DNA from: DATGPD01 sp031423015
GTDB taxonomy: Bacteria > Planctomycetota > UBA1135 > UBA2386
Length of the DNA: 64,000 bases
Direction of reading: 5' to 3'
NCBI GenBank assembly: GCA_031423015.1
Contig: JANPER010000271.1
Location: forward strand, 1-64,000
The position numbers and the translations under genes are program-made. This document shows, piece after piece, positions 53,200 through 62,118 of the stretch; position 1 is the first letter of the stretch, and each line of letters starts with the position of its first letter. The notes beneath the pieces were generated by a model. That model had not been told where the DNA came from, made no database searches, and saw only the letters and a program-made list of their open reading frames with translations.

Positions 53200-53698
53200 G
53201 GCTCAGGCCCACGGTGGTTGCTGCCAACGGCCGAAGCCGTTGGACACCTTCGCCGTCCTGGAGCTGCCGGCGTGCACACGACGCGACGTGTGCCCAATCT
53301 GTCTGTCCGAGCTACAGCAGCAGTTGCGCACCGCGGACGCCAAGCCGCCGATCTTCTGGCGCGTGCGGCGCAAAGAAGGCGCCCGCGAGCCGGTGCTCGA
53401 CCTCGTCATGCTGCGCCATCTGTTCGATCGGCTGGGCGAGGAACCCGGCGAGCGTCCGGCCGCGCTGCGCTACTTCGTGGCCTTGCTCCTGCTGCGCAAG
53501 CGCGTGCTGAAGATGGCCGACGCCAAGAGCGTGGCGGATGAACGGGCGGACCTCTTGGTGTTCGATCCCAAGACGCCAACGCAGCCGCCGGTCGCCTTGG
53601 TGGCCCCAGACCTCGCCGAGACCAGCCTCGAAGAACTCAAGAACGAGCTGCTGGCCGCGGCGGGCAGCGCCGGCGAAGTCGCCGCCGAGAGCGAGTGA
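53171..53698 (+). CDS. Hypothetical protein with zinc-ribbon-like cysteines
   Basis: A 175-residue protein from a GTG inside the preceding gene's 3' end. Four cysteines in the N-terminal third (GCCQRP and CTRRDVCPIC) could bind a metal ion. A helical section (VLDLVMLRHLFDRLG, LRYFVALLLLRKRVLKM) and an acidic C-terminus (LEELKNELLAAAG) follow. No named family recognised. Overlap with the HEAT lipoprotein gene argues for a joint function. Confidence 0.65.
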   Translation: MEQWKIVRDKAQAHGGCCQRPKPLDTFAVLELPACTRRDVCPICLSELQQQLRTADAKPPIFWRVRRKEGAREPVLDLVMLRHLFDRLGEEPGERPAALRYFVALLLLRKRVLKMADAKSVADERADLLVFDPKTPTQPPVALVAPDLAETSLEELKNELLAAAGSAGEVAAESE

Positions 53699-53716
53699 CG
53701 GGCGGCGGCCCAGCCC

Positions 53717-53947
53717 TCAACGCGCAGCCTCCTTGCTGCCGACGACCGTCAAGTTCATGCCGATCTGCACCGACATCGCCTTGCCGTCGATCGTCACCAC
53801 GATCTTGCCGTTGAGGTACCAGCCGAACGAACCCGTGGAGAACGCCTTCACCTCGGCCAGCATCTCCTGGCCGTTGATCGCCACCTTCAAGGGCTCGGCT
53901 TTGTCCAGGAACTGCGACTGCGAAACAGGGCACGACGACTTGACCAT
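53717..53947 (-). CDS. Small conserved-looking hypothetical protein
   Basis: A 76-residue protein with several short strands (LKVAINGQEMLAEVKAFSTG, WYLNGKIVVTIDGKAMSVQI, NLTVVGS). The overall pattern resembles a small beta-barrel or sandwich domain without a signal peptide or membrane segment. Convergent with the gene at 53171, 18 bases away. Function unknown. Confidence 0.55.
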   Translation of the reverse strand: MVKSSCPVSQSQFLDKAEPLKVAINGQEMLAEVKAFSTGSFGWYLNGKIVVTIDGKAMSVQIGMNLTVVGSKEAAR

Positions 53948-54034
53948 GCGCGGAAGGTAGCAGAGTCCTTGACGCGTTGAAGCGAGATCGCGACGCCGTG
54001 TGACGCGAGCGCTAGCGAGGCTTCGCCTCAGAGC

Positions 54035-54131
54035 AGAGAAGAACCACTGAGCACACAGAGATCACGGAGAGGCATGGCCTTGCTCTGTCCGTCTCCCCTC
54101 CGTGCTCTCGGTGTGCTCTGTGGTTCTTTCT
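54035..54131. repeat. Intergenic long inverted repeat, copy B
   Basis: GAAGAACCACTGAGCACACAG and CTGTGGTTCTTTCT-type arms flank a region with further ACGGAGAGG / CCTCCGTGCTCT complementarity, matching the copy at 37922-37990 in arm sequence. It lies in the 243-base gap between genes at 53947 and 54191, which has no other visible content. Confidence 0.75.
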
Positions 54132-54190
54132 GTTGTGAAGCCGAGGCCAGGACTTGACTCATCTGTCATGTATTCGATCAACCAGGGCCT

Positions 54191-55309
54191 CTAGTCGACC
54201 CACTCCGCCACGAAGATGCTGGTCTCGCCGTATTCCTCGCCGTAGCGGTTGCTCGCGAACGCGAGGTGTTTGCCATCGGGCGAGAACATCGGGAAGCCGT
54301 CGAAGGTGTCGTTGAACGTCACCCGCTCGAGGCCCTTGCCGTCCTCGCCGATCAACCACAGGTCGAAGTCGCGGCTGTTCTTGTCCTTGCCGATGTTGCT
54401 GCAAAAGATGATGCGGTGGTTGTCGGGGTGCCAGTAGGGCGCGAAGTTGGCTTGCCCGTTGTCGGTCACGCGGCGGAAGTTCTTGCCGTCGCGATCCATC
54501 ATCACGATGTCGACCTGCGTCGGCAGGATGAGGTTCTGCTTCAGGAAGGTGAAGTATTCGGTCCGGTCGGCGTCGTCCTTGAAGAAGCCCGAACGCGCGA
54601 CGATCTTGCTGCCATCGTGCGAGAAGAATGCGCCGCCGTCGTAGCCCTCGCGGTCAGTCAAGCGTTGTACATCGGCCCCATCAGGCTCCATGCTGTACAG
54701 CTCGAGGTCGCCATCGCGCGTCGAGGTGAACACGATGCGCCCCGTCACCGGGCACACGGTGGCCTCGGCGTCGTAGCCGTCGTTGGTGGTGAGTTGGCGC
54801 AGGTTGCTGCCGTCGGGGTTAGCGACGAACACGTCGAACCCCGGGAAGATCGGCCACACGTAGCGGCCGCGCACCACGCGCCCGGCGATCGGACAGTCAG
54901 GGTCGCGCAGGTGCGTGCTGCTGTAGATGATCTCGCGATCACCGCGCAGGAAGTAGCTGCACGTGCACTTCCCCTTGCCGTTGCTCACCAAGCGATCTTG
55001 CCCGGTCTCCAGATCCATGATGTAGATCTGGTCACAGTCGAACGGCTTGCGCTTGCTCTGATAGATGAGCTTGCGCCCGTCGTGCGACCAGTAGGCCTCG
55101 GCGTTCTCGCCGCCGAACGTGAGCTTGCGCACGTTGCGCAGGTGTCTCTGTTCGCCGGCGATGGCCGCCACCGGCTGGCCGGCACGGATCACGAGCGGAC
55201 GCAGAGGGATGACGGGCTGGCCAGCGAGGTCGCCGCCGGCCGGCGGCGCATCGCTGCGGCATCCGAAGGCCAGGAGGCCAACCATCGCGCCGAACACGGC
55301 GCGCTTCAC
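54191..55309 (-). CDS. TolB/PD40-type beta-propeller lipoprotein
   Basis: A 372-residue protein from a GTG overlapping the stop of the upstream XRE gene. A leader with lipobox (LLAFGC) is followed by PD40-type beta-propeller blades: AYWSHDGRKLIYQSKR, IYIMDLETGQDRLVS, VFVANPDGSNLRQLT, IVFTSTRDGDLELYS and FFSHDGSKIVARSG. Such propellers sense or bind proteins, or act as peptidase-type caps; no catalytic domain is attached. Coupling to an HTH regulator is unusual and suggests a regulator-sensor unit. Confidence 0.8.
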   Translation of the reverse strand: MKRAVFGAMVGLLAFGCRSDAPPAGGDLAGQPVIPLRPLVIRAGQPVAAIAGEQRHLRNVRKLTFGGENAEAYWSHDGRKLIYQSKRKPFDCDQIYIMDLETGQDRLVSNGKGKCTCSYFLRGDREIIYSSTHLRDPDCPIAGRVVRGRYVWPIFPGFDVFVANPDGSNLRQLTTNDGYDAEATVCPVTGRIVFTSTRDGDLELYSMEPDGADVQRLTDREGYDGGAFFSHDGSKIVARSGFFKDDADRTEYFTFLKQNLILPTQVDIVMMDRDGKNFRRVTDNGQANFAPYWHPDNHRIIFCSNIGKDKNSRDFDLWLIGEDGKGLERVTFNDTFDGFPMFSPDGKHLAFASNRYGEEYGETSIFVAEWVD

Positions 55310-55767
55310 GTCGTGACCTCGATCGCTTGCTGCACTTGGCCGATGTGGCCGACGTTGCGCCGCGGCAACTTCATCGCCACGCGCTCGTCGTCGACCAGGT
55401 CCTCGTAGCAAGCGGCGAACTCGTCACGCCGCTCGCGCGCAAAGCCGAGCAACCGATTGCAGAAGGTCGCTGGGTCGGCGACCGCGCCGACTTCGCCACT
55501 CAGGAACTGGGCGAACCGGGCCTCGCGCCCCGGCGTCACTTCGTCACCCAGAAGCGGCGCCAGCCGGTCGTCGTCGAGCCAGTAGTCGGCGCACAGGCCG
55601 AAGAGGGCGACCAGCCCCCGCAGGTGTGGCAGGGTGACGGCCGAGCGCCCTTTGCAAATATCGGTGGCGGTCTGCGGCGAGACCGACAAGGCGCGCGCGA
55701 GGTCGCGCTTGAGGAGGCCGCGCTGTTGCAGGGCGTGCTCGATCTTCGCATGCAGCGGATGAGGCAT
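55306..55767 (-). CDS. XRE-family transcriptional regulator
   Basis: A 153-residue protein. HAKIEHALQQRGLLKRDLAR and the SVSPQTATDICKGRSAVTLPHL stretch form the HTH (about residues 5-50). The longer C-terminal part, with a FCNRLLGFARERRDEFAACY helix, is unfamiliar. An in-frame start 36 bases upstream exists, but MPHPLHAKIEHAL is a better N-terminus. It overlaps the propeller lipoprotein gene and is divergent from the lipoprotein at 55888, with about 120 bases between. Confidence 0.75.
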   Translation of the reverse strand: MPHPLHAKIEHALQQRGLLKRDLARALSVSPQTATDICKGRSAVTLPHLRGLVALFGLCADYWLDDDRLAPLLGDEVTPGREARFAQFLSGEVGAVADPATFCNRLLGFARERRDEFAACYEDLVDDERVAMKLPRRNVGHIGQVQQAIEVTT

Positions 55768-55887
55768 CCGTGCAACATAGCTTGCGACCACGCCGTGCGG
55801 CAAGGCGTCCGTCGATCACCGTGCGCGCTGCGAGATCGTCAATTTGTATCTGACACTCCCAGGCCACGCGGCTACAACGCCGGCTCG

Positions 55888-56721
55888 ATGCGGGACGCAG
55901 CCTGGTCCGTTCGCCGCGGCACGTGCCGATGGTTGCCCTCCCTCGGGGTCGGTCTGCATCTCGCGCTCGTGTTTGTCCTAGGAGCGTGCCGCAGCACCCG
56001 CGTGGGGGACTCCGATTGGCCGCCAGACGACTTCTGTCTCGAGGTGCGCGCCCGCGCCCAGACCAAAGACGGCTTGTTCGAGCGGCAGTCGTTGCACGTG
56101 TTTGCCGATGGCTTCGTCGTGTATCGCGAGGCCGACCCTGAAGACGCGTTTCCCACCGGCTGGCCGGCGGTGTTCAGTCGGGTCAGCGCGTATCGCATGC
56201 TGCCGGAGTCGACGCGCAGCTTGGCGCGCGGCCTGTATCAGGCCGGGCTGTTTCAGATCGAAACGGTCGTGGGAACCGACGCCAACGCGGAAGACGTGAT
56301 CGCGGTCGCGTTGCGTGCGTTCGGCGAGCAGCGTCGGTTGGTGGCACGCGGTCGGGTGTACGGCTCGGTGATCGATGTGCTGCACGTGGTGAACGCGTAT
56401 GTGCCGGCGGGGTGCGCGCTCGCGTTGCCCGACATGACGGGCGAGCCGCAACCGCCACGCTTGTCGCAGGTCCCGCAGCCGGTGCGCGACATCGCTGGCG
56501 CCTACCGCCTGCACCGGGAGTGGGCGGCGCGCTACGAGGCGCCGGATGTGCAGTGGCGCATCGAACTGTTCGCACTCGCGCTGCGGGCTGGCGATCTGCC
56601 GGTGGCGCGCGACGTACTCGCGGCACTCGAACGCGAACAAGAAGCGAGCGCCGGCCCCTTCCCCGATGTCGATGCGGCGGTCAAGGACATGCTCGCCCGC
56701 TTGCGCGGGCTGTTGCATTAG
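55888..56721 (+). CDS. Hypothetical lipoprotein
   Basis: A 277-residue protein with a basic N-terminus and hydrophobic stretch (LHLALVFVLGAC) ending in a lipobox cysteine. The N-terminal half is mixed (DDFCLEVRARAQTKDGLF; LFQIETVVGTDANAEDVI); the C-terminal half is helical with a TPR-like feel (YRLHREWAARYEAP; LALRAGDLPVARDVLAALERE). No family recognised. Longer frames upstream lie in the divergent XRE gene and are rejected. Confidence 0.7.
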   Translation: MRDAAWSVRRGTCRWLPSLGVGLHLALVFVLGACRSTRVGDSDWPPDDFCLEVRARAQTKDGLFERQSLHVFADGFVVYREADPEDAFPTGWPAVFSRVSAYRMLPESTRSLARGLYQAGLFQIETVVGTDANAEDVIAVALRAFGEQRRLVARGRVYGSVIDVLHVVNAYVPAGCALALPDMTGEPQPPRLSQVPQPVRDIAGAYRLHREWAARYEAPDVQWRIELFALALRAGDLPVARDVLAALEREQEASAGPFPDVDAAVKDMLARLRGLLH

Positions 56722-56746
56722 TGGTGCTAGGGCCCTTGGCGCCGAG

Positions 56747-57880
56747 CTACGCGAGCGTGAGGTGTGGTGCCCCGACGCGCCCCAGCAGCGCGCGCAGTTG
56801 TGCCGCCACGGCGTCGCGGTCGCACAGCGCCAAGACGTGCTGGCGGCCGCGCTGCGCGCGCGCCGCCGCCTCGCGCTTGTCGCCAACCACTTGCCGGAGG
56901 CGACTGGCGAGCGCGTCGATGTCGACCTCGTGCCATCGTTGGCCGTGGAACGCAGCGTTCTCGGCCGCTGCGTCATCTGACACCGGCACACACTGCGTCG
57001 GCACCGGGTAGCCCACGGCGTCGCTCGGGACCAGCACGGCCAGCGCGTGCGCGTGTGGCACCACCACCGGGATCTGCATCAGCATCGCCTCGTGCACCGG
57101 TCGACCCCAGGCTTCGCCGCGGCTTGCCAACACGAAGCCGTCGCTCGCTGCGTACAGGTCGGCCATGGCGTCGTCGTCGCATACGCCTTCGATGACCCTG
57201 ATCGTCGGCGGCCGCCCGCGCGCGGTGTCGCCCACGCGCGCGTCGGCTTCACTCTGCAATACTCCCTTGGCCCGCCCGACGCGCGGCGTGGTCTTGATCA
57301 CGAGTTCAGCCTCGCCGCGCGTGAAGGCGCGGCCAAACGCCGCGAGCAACAGGTCGGGGCCTTTGCGCAGCGTCCAGTCGAAAACCGACAGCCAGCGGAA
57401 GGGCGCGCCGGCTGCACGTTCGCGGCAACGGGGCGTGAACGCTTCGACTTCGAACGGCGGTGGCAGCACCACGAGCTTGTCGTGCGGTACGCCGCCGGCA
57501 GCAAAGCCGCGCCGATTCCATTCACTCAGCACGACGACGGTGTCGGCGGGCGCGAGCGCGGCCGCGAGCTGCCTCGGCAGGGTCTCGGTCTCGAACACCG
57601 TGTGCACGATGGTGTGGCCGGCGCCTTCGCGCGGCGCGAAGTGCGGGATGAGCATGTGGTGCCAGTCGACGCCGCCTTTGCGGCGGGCGCGCGCGGCGCA
57701 CCGTGCTATGCGGGCGGCGTCGGGGACTCGCAGCGGCGCGGTGTGCTCACCCAGTTGTGCCCCGGCCAACGACGGCAACAAGCCGGCGCGCTCCATGCAC
57801 GCCAGCCACTCGCGTCCCTCGGCCGCGAAGCCCGAGGGCCCGAGCACGACGCCATGGAAGTGGAGGGGGAAAGACGACAC
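56747..57880 (-). CDS. Family GT4-like glycosyltransferase
   Basis: A 377-residue enzyme with a GT-B fold. N-terminal domain: HFHGVVLGPSGFAAEGREWL; middle: WHHMLIPHF and TVFETETLP; linker: VVVLSEWNRRGFAAGGVP and LVVLPPPFEVEAF. C-terminal donor-binding domain: FRWLSVFDWTLRKGPDLLL, ADLYAASDGFVLASRGEAWG and RPVHEAMLMQIPVVVPHA, where E-x7-E-like glutamates bind the nucleotide sugar. It transfers a sugar to an unknown acceptor. A GTG start at 57880 fits the family N-terminus better than upstream frames. Confidence 0.85.
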   Translation of the reverse strand: MSSFPLHFHGVVLGPSGFAAEGREWLACMERAGLLPSLAGAQLGEHTAPLRVPDAARIARCAARARRKGGVDWHHMLIPHFAPREGAGHTIVHTVFETETLPRQLAAALAPADTVVVLSEWNRRGFAAGGVPHDKLVVLPPPFEVEAFTPRCRERAAGAPFRWLSVFDWTLRKGPDLLLAAFGRAFTRGEAELVIKTTPRVGRAKGVLQSEADARVGDTARGRPPTIRVIEGVCDDDAMADLYAASDGFVLASRGEAWGRPVHEAMLMQIPVVVPHAHALAVLVPSDAVGYPVPTQCVPVSDDAAAENAAFHGQRWHEVDIDALASRLRQVVGDKREAAARAQRGRQHVLALCDRDAVAAQLRALLGRVGAPHLTLA

Positions 57881-58062
57881 GGGCGGCTGACGCTCTCGCC
57901 GGCTCAGGCATGCACGCGGCCAAGCCACGCTTCCGCAGCGCAGCTCGGCTCGCTCCCTTCCCGACGACGTTCCCTCATCGGCGTCCCCGGGCGCCGGGCT
58001 GTTGCCGGCGCTGTCAAACCGCACGATCGGCGCCAACCAGGTTGGCGTGCCGCCGACCGACC

Positions 58063-58956
58063 TCAGCGTCGCCGTTGGTGAGCCAACACCACGCCGGCGA
58101 CGATCAGCACGCCGCCGCTCAGCTGCGTGAGTGTCACGTCTTCACCGAGCATGAGGGCGCCCGCGGTCATCGCGAACACCGGCACGAGGTTGGTGTAGAT
58201 CGCTGCCCGCGCCGCGCCTGCGGTCTTGATGGTGTGGTTCCAGAAGATCGCGGCGATGCCGGTCGAGAGCACGCCAGCGTAGGCGATGCAAGCCCAGACT
58301 TGCGGGCTCAGAGCCCAGCTTGGGGGCGCGTTGTAAACCGCCAGCACGCCGTGCACCGGCAGCACCAGCAGGTTCGACCAGCAGGCGAGGCGCGTCGGCG
58401 ACAGCACGCCAACCAGGGGCTTGCACAGAATCGTGGTGATGGCCCAGGTGAACGCGGCGGCGAGCACCAGGAGATTGCCGGTGAAGTAGCGCGCGCTGAA
58501 GTCGACGCCGTGGCTGGCGACGACGATCGTGCCGGCGCCCAGCACGGTGAGCGCGATGGCGCCCCACATGCGCAGCGTGACGCGTTCGATGCCGAACGTC
58601 GCCGCCAGCAACGCGGTCCACACCGGCGACGTGGTGCCGAGCAGCCCAGCATTGCCGGCCGGCGTGCGCGCGAGGCCCGAGACCGACAGGCACTGGTTCA
58701 GCAGCGGACCGATGAGCGCCACGAGCATGACGCGCCCCAGCGGCAGCGGCGGACTCGACTGACGGCGCGACTCCCAGCGCAGGACCGCAGCGAGCACGAC
58801 GACGGAGAACGCCAAGCGCACGCCGTTGAAGGCGAACGGGTGCAAGCCGCTGCCGATCGCGAGGCGCACGATCGCCAGGTTGGTACCCCAGATCGCGGAG
58901 ACGGCGAGCGGCAAGAGCCAGGCGAGGTGATCAGGCGCGGGCGTGCGGGGCGGCAT
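58063..58956 (-). CDS. EamA-family (DMT) transporter
   Basis: A 297-residue membrane protein with ten predicted helices in two EamA repeats (about 12-140: LLPLAVSAIWGTNLAIVRLA; about 155-290: LLVLAAAFTWAITTILCKPL). Members export metabolites such as amino acids or nucleotide precursors; the substrate cannot be told. GTTSPVWTALLAATFG and GVLIVAGVVLAH are typical end-of-repeat helices. The ATG at 58956 is chosen; longer frames upstream are antisense to the next gene. Confidence 0.88.
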   Translation of the reverse strand: MPPRTPAPDHLAWLLPLAVSAIWGTNLAIVRLAIGSGLHPFAFNGVRLAFSVVVLAAVLRWESRRQSSPPLPLGRVMLVALIGPLLNQCLSVSGLARTPAGNAGLLGTTSPVWTALLAATFGIERVTLRMWGAIALTVLGAGTIVVASHGVDFSARYFTGNLLVLAAAFTWAITTILCKPLVGVLSPTRLACWSNLLVLPVHGVLAVYNAPPSWALSPQVWACIAYAGVLSTGIAAIFWNHTIKTAGAARAAIYTNLVPVFAMTAGALMLGEDVTLTQLSGGVLIVAGVVLAHQRRR

Positions 58957-59015
58957 CCGGGCGGCAGGAAAGTAGCGACGCGCACGTGGCGCCGTGAGCA
59001 CCGCGTTGCCGATCC

Positions 59016-59627
59016 TCAGCCGCCGGCCTGCGCCAAGGCGATCGCCTCGGGAAAGAACGCGCGGAAGTCGGTGACAAAGCCATCCCGGTGCGCGACGAGG
59101 TCGCGCACCGCGTCTTCCAGCGGATGGTCGCGGCGCAGGCGGGTGCGCATGCGGCGCAGGGCGAGGGCGATGCCGTCGACCTCGGCGTACGACGCGAGCC
59201 AACCCTGCGCGCGCATCGGCGCGTAGAACGGCGGCATCGCCTCGGGCATGAGCGCGTGCAGGCCATCGAGGGTGCCATGCACGCGGGCGAGGAACACCGC
59301 GAGCGGCTCGTTCGACCACTGCGACCAAGTGTGCGCCAGCACGTAGTCATAGAACACGTCGACCAGCACGCGGCGGTAGTGGCCGTGTACTGGGTCGATG
59401 CGCGCGCAGCTTTGGCGGAACATCGGGTGCGTCGCGGTGAGGCTGTCGATGCGTCGGTGCAGCGTGATGGCGTCGCACAGCGCGGCGTCGAGATCGTCGC
59501 GGGGCGCCCCTTCTTGCAAGGGCGTCGCGCGCGATGGGAGCGGCCCGCGCACCACGTCGCCGAGCAGCGCGCCGAGGAAGCCCTGCGGCGTCTTGGGGGT
59601 GAGGAAGAGGTGGGCGAGCCAGTTCAT
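59016..59627 (-). CDS. Acyl carrier protein phosphodiesterase (AcpH-like)
   Basis: A 203-residue protein starting MNWLAHLFLTPKTPQGFLG, the typical N-terminus of the ACP phosphodiesterase family, followed by the metal-binding ITLHRRIDSLTATHP and the FYDYVLAHTWSQW motif. The family removes phosphopantetheine from acyl carrier protein. Length is normal for the family. The GTG six bases upstream is also possible, but the ATG gives the family N-terminus. Confidence 0.85.
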   Translation of the reverse strand: MNWLAHLFLTPKTPQGFLGALLGDVVRGPLPSRATPLQEGAPRDDLDAALCDAITLHRRIDSLTATHPMFRQSCARIDPVHGHYRRVLVDVFYDYVLAHTWSQWSNEPLAVFLARVHGTLDGLHALMPEAMPPFYAPMRAQGWLASYAEVDGIALALRRMRTRLRRDHPLEDAVRDLVAHRDGFVTDFRAFFPEAIALAQAGG

Positions 59628-59781
59628 GGACACGTTGCGACATGCCTCGACCGAATCCGGGTCGCTCCGCCCGTGGGCGAAGGCACGGCCAATGCGGTCG
59701 CGAGTCTACGTTGCCCATCACGCCACGCCGTCAATTCACTTCGAGTTCAACGATCGTGGAGCTTCGGCCTTGCGTCGCCGC

Positions 59782-61134
59782 ATGGCTGGCAGTCGCCTTT
59801 CCGGCATGCTCGCCTGCATCCTGTCCTGCGTCGTGCAGCAAACCGCCGCGGTGCCGCCGCGCGCGCCGGAGTTGCTGTTGGTCGTGCCGCGCGCGTTCGT
59901 CGCCGGGGTCGAGTCCTACGCCGAGCAGCGTGCGCGCGACTTACCCTGTGAGGTGTTGGTGTTCGAAGACGCGATCGCGGCAACCGAGGGCGTCGACGCA
60001 GCGGAACGGTTGAAGCGTGCGTTGTGGCAGCGCTGGCGCAGCGGGGGGCTGCGGCATGTTCTGCTCGTCGGCGATGGCGATCGGCTGCCGGTCCGTTTCA
60101 TGATGCTCGACCGCGTCACCAAAGAAGCCTGCGACGTGGCGTTCTACGGCAGCGACCTCTACTTCGGCGACCTTGCCCGCGCGGATGGCACGTTCGACGA
60201 TTGGAACGCGCACAAGGCCGACTACCACGCCGGCTACTTCGGTGAGGTGCACGGCGAACACCACAAGGACGGACCGATGAACTTCGACGCCATCGACTAT
60301 CGTCCCGAGGTGGCGGTCGGCCGCTGGCCGGTGAGCGACGAAGTGGAGCTAGCGCGCGTCGTGGCGAAGTCCCTGGCGTTCGCGCAAGCGCCGCGACCAC
60401 AGAAGTGCCGCCTGGCCTTGCTGCAGGTGCCGGGGTGGGTCGATGCGAGCGCGGCGTGGAACGATGTCGCGCGTGCGTTCGGCACCTGGGACGTGGTGCG
60501 CCACGGCTTTGGCGAAGGCGCGCGGGGTGCCGGGGCACAAGCCGTCGAGCAGACGATCCTCGACGGGGTCGACCTGTTGTTGCATGCCGGTCACGGCTCG
60601 CCAGCCGGCTTCGAAGGCAGCTTGCACGCTGGGTCACTCGCGCGGCTGCGAGCACCGTCGCGTCTGCCGATCGTGATGTCGGCGGGATGCTCGACTGCGT
60701 ACTTCGCGACCCTGCCGCCGTACGAGACCTACGTCGACGTCGACGGCAAGCGACACGCGGGCACCAACGCGGGCGAAGTGTTCGCGCAGCCGCCGCCCCC
60801 GCCGTCGTGCCAGCAGCCGAGCGACCTCGACCGCCACGGGTTCGGCGAACAGATGCTGCTCGCCGAGGGCGGAGCGGTCGCCTACTTCGGTTGCGACACC
60901 GGTTCGCAGCCGTGTGCGCTCACGTTGGTGGCGGAGTTCGCCCAAGCGATCGGCAGCGGCGAGGCCGAGCGTCTCGGCGACGCGTGGCGTCTGGGCGTGG
61001 CGCGTTACTTCGAGCGCGAGCATCTCGCAACGCTGCAACCGAACGCCGACTGGTATCCGCCGAGCATCTTCTTTCAGGCGATGAAGTTCCCCTTGTTCGG
61101 CGACCCGAGCTTGCGGGTACAGCCACGGCGTTGA
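59782..61134 (+). CDS. Secreted C25 (gingipain-like) cysteine-peptidase-like protein
   Basis: A 450-residue protein. The N-terminal MAGSRLSGMLACILSCVVQQTAAV is a signal peptide. The catalytic domain shows VLLVGDGDRLPVRFMM, YGSDLYFGDLARADGTFDDWN, LLLHAGHGSP (His of the dyad) and IVMSAGCSTAYF (nucleophilic Cys), the His-Gly-His and Ala-Gly-Cys spacing of C25/caspase-clan peptidases. It lacks the long T9SS sorting domain of true gingipains. Homologues in this kind of genome are usually exported proteases of unknown target. Starts upstream of 59782 would lie in antisense sequence. Confidence 0.8.
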   Translation: MAGSRLSGMLACILSCVVQQTAAVPPRAPELLLVVPRAFVAGVESYAEQRARDLPCEVLVFEDAIAATEGVDAAERLKRALWQRWRSGGLRHVLLVGDGDRLPVRFMMLDRVTKEACDVAFYGSDLYFGDLARADGTFDDWNAHKADYHAGYFGEVHGEHHKDGPMNFDAIDYRPEVAVGRWPVSDEVELARVVAKSLAFAQAPRPQKCRLALLQVPGWVDASAAWNDVARAFGTWDVVRHGFGEGARGAGAQAVEQTILDGVDLLLHAGHGSPAGFEGSLHAGSLARLRAPSRLPIVMSAGCSTAYFATLPPYETYVDVDGKRHAGTNAGEVFAQPPPPPSCQQPSDLDRHGFGEQMLLAEGGAVAYFGCDTGSQPCALTLVAEFAQAIGSGEAERLGDAWRLGVARYFEREHLATLQPNADWYPPSIFFQAMKFPLFGDPSLRVQPRR

Positions 61135-61157
61135 CTTCGCGGTATCTCGCGTTGCGG

Positions 61158-62117
61158 CTACTTCTTCTCCATTGCTTCTACCGCGCGCGGCGCGCCGTGC
61201 AAACGCAGCGCTGCATCCACGCGCGACTTGTCAGTCTCCAGCCGCCGCACGCGCAGCAGGGCGTCGAGCGCCGAGTCGGTGCTGGTGGCGCCGAGCGCCA
61301 ACATCACGTGCCCGCGCAGCTTGGCGTCGCGCGCGCGCTGCAAGTACGGCAGCAGCTGCTCGGTGGCGTCTTCGCCGTACAAGTGCTTGGCGAACCGGCC
61401 GACGGCGCGGCTGAAGTTCTCGTCGTCGATCTCTGGCCAGGAGATGCACAGCGCCTCGATCAGCGTCGGCATGCGGCGCTCGGCACAGACCGTGGCGAGG
61501 GCGAGCTTGTAGTCGATGTCCTCGGTCTCGGCGCTGGCGCGCGCCAGCAGCGCCAGAAGGTCCAGCGCGTTGAGTGCGTCGAGCAACGCGGCGCGCTCCG
61601 CCAGCAGGCGCGCGGCCTCGTGGCGAACGGGTGTGGGCGCGGTCAGAGTCAGTTCCAACAGCGCGGCCTTCTTGCTGGCGAGGCTGCCCTCGCGCTGCGC
61701 CGCGATGAGCAACTCGGCGAGCTGCACCACCGGGTCGGCATTGCGTGCCAGCAGGGCATCGCCGATTACGGGATGGCTGCCAGGATGGGCGTCCAGGCGG
61801 AAGTAGCGTCCCGGCGGCAGACCAAGCTCGGCGTCGTCGACCGGATGCAGGCAGTAGAGCCGAGTCGCGGCGATCGCGGGCCGCACGTGCAGCGACACCT
61901 TCTTCCACTCGAGCACCGTCACCTCGGCCTCGGCGTCACCACGCAGAACGCGCGCGACCGCGACCTTGTGTAGGAGATAGTCGGCGCCGTGGGGGCGCAC
62001 GCCACGGTGTTGGCCGACGATCACGAGGGGCGCGCTTTCGATGCCGACGCGCAGTTCCTGCGCCGGTAGCGGCGACAGGCAAGCCATGAGGAGTGCCGCG
62101 CGGGGGAGAGTGTTCAT
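61158..62117 (-). CDS. Secreted hypothetical protein with HEAT-like C-terminus
   Basis: A 319-residue protein with a signal peptide (LPRAALLMACLSPLPAQ). The N-terminal 130 residues are beta-rich (VGIESAPLVIVGQHRGVRP; VTVLEWKKVSLHVRP). The C-terminal half is helical and HEAT-like (LLIAAQREGSLASKKAALLE; LLALLARASAETEDIDYKLA; LPYLQRARDAKLRGHVMLAL). No family recognised. The stop of the next gene on the same strand is only one base upstream of its start, suggesting an operon. Confidence 0.7.
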   Translation of the reverse strand: MNTLPRAALLMACLSPLPAQELRVGIESAPLVIVGQHRGVRPHGADYLLHKVAVARVLRGDAEAEVTVLEWKKVSLHVRPAIAATRLYCLHPVDDAELGLPPGRYFRLDAHPGSHPVIGDALLARNADPVVQLAELLIAAQREGSLASKKAALLELTLTAPTPVRHEAARLLAERAALLDALNALDLLALLARASAETEDIDYKLALATVCAERRMPTLIEALCISWPEIDDENFSRAVGRFAKHLYGEDATEQLLPYLQRARDAKLRGHVMLALGATSTDSALDALLRVRRLETDKSRVDAALRLHGAPRAVEAMEKK

Positions 62118-62118
62118 G

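Noticed and set aside
53637..53933. Second minus-strand ORF overlapping the small gene at 53717
   Set aside because: Arg/Gln/Gly-rich composition typical of a shadow frame, while the 53717-53947 frame has balanced composition and strand patterns.
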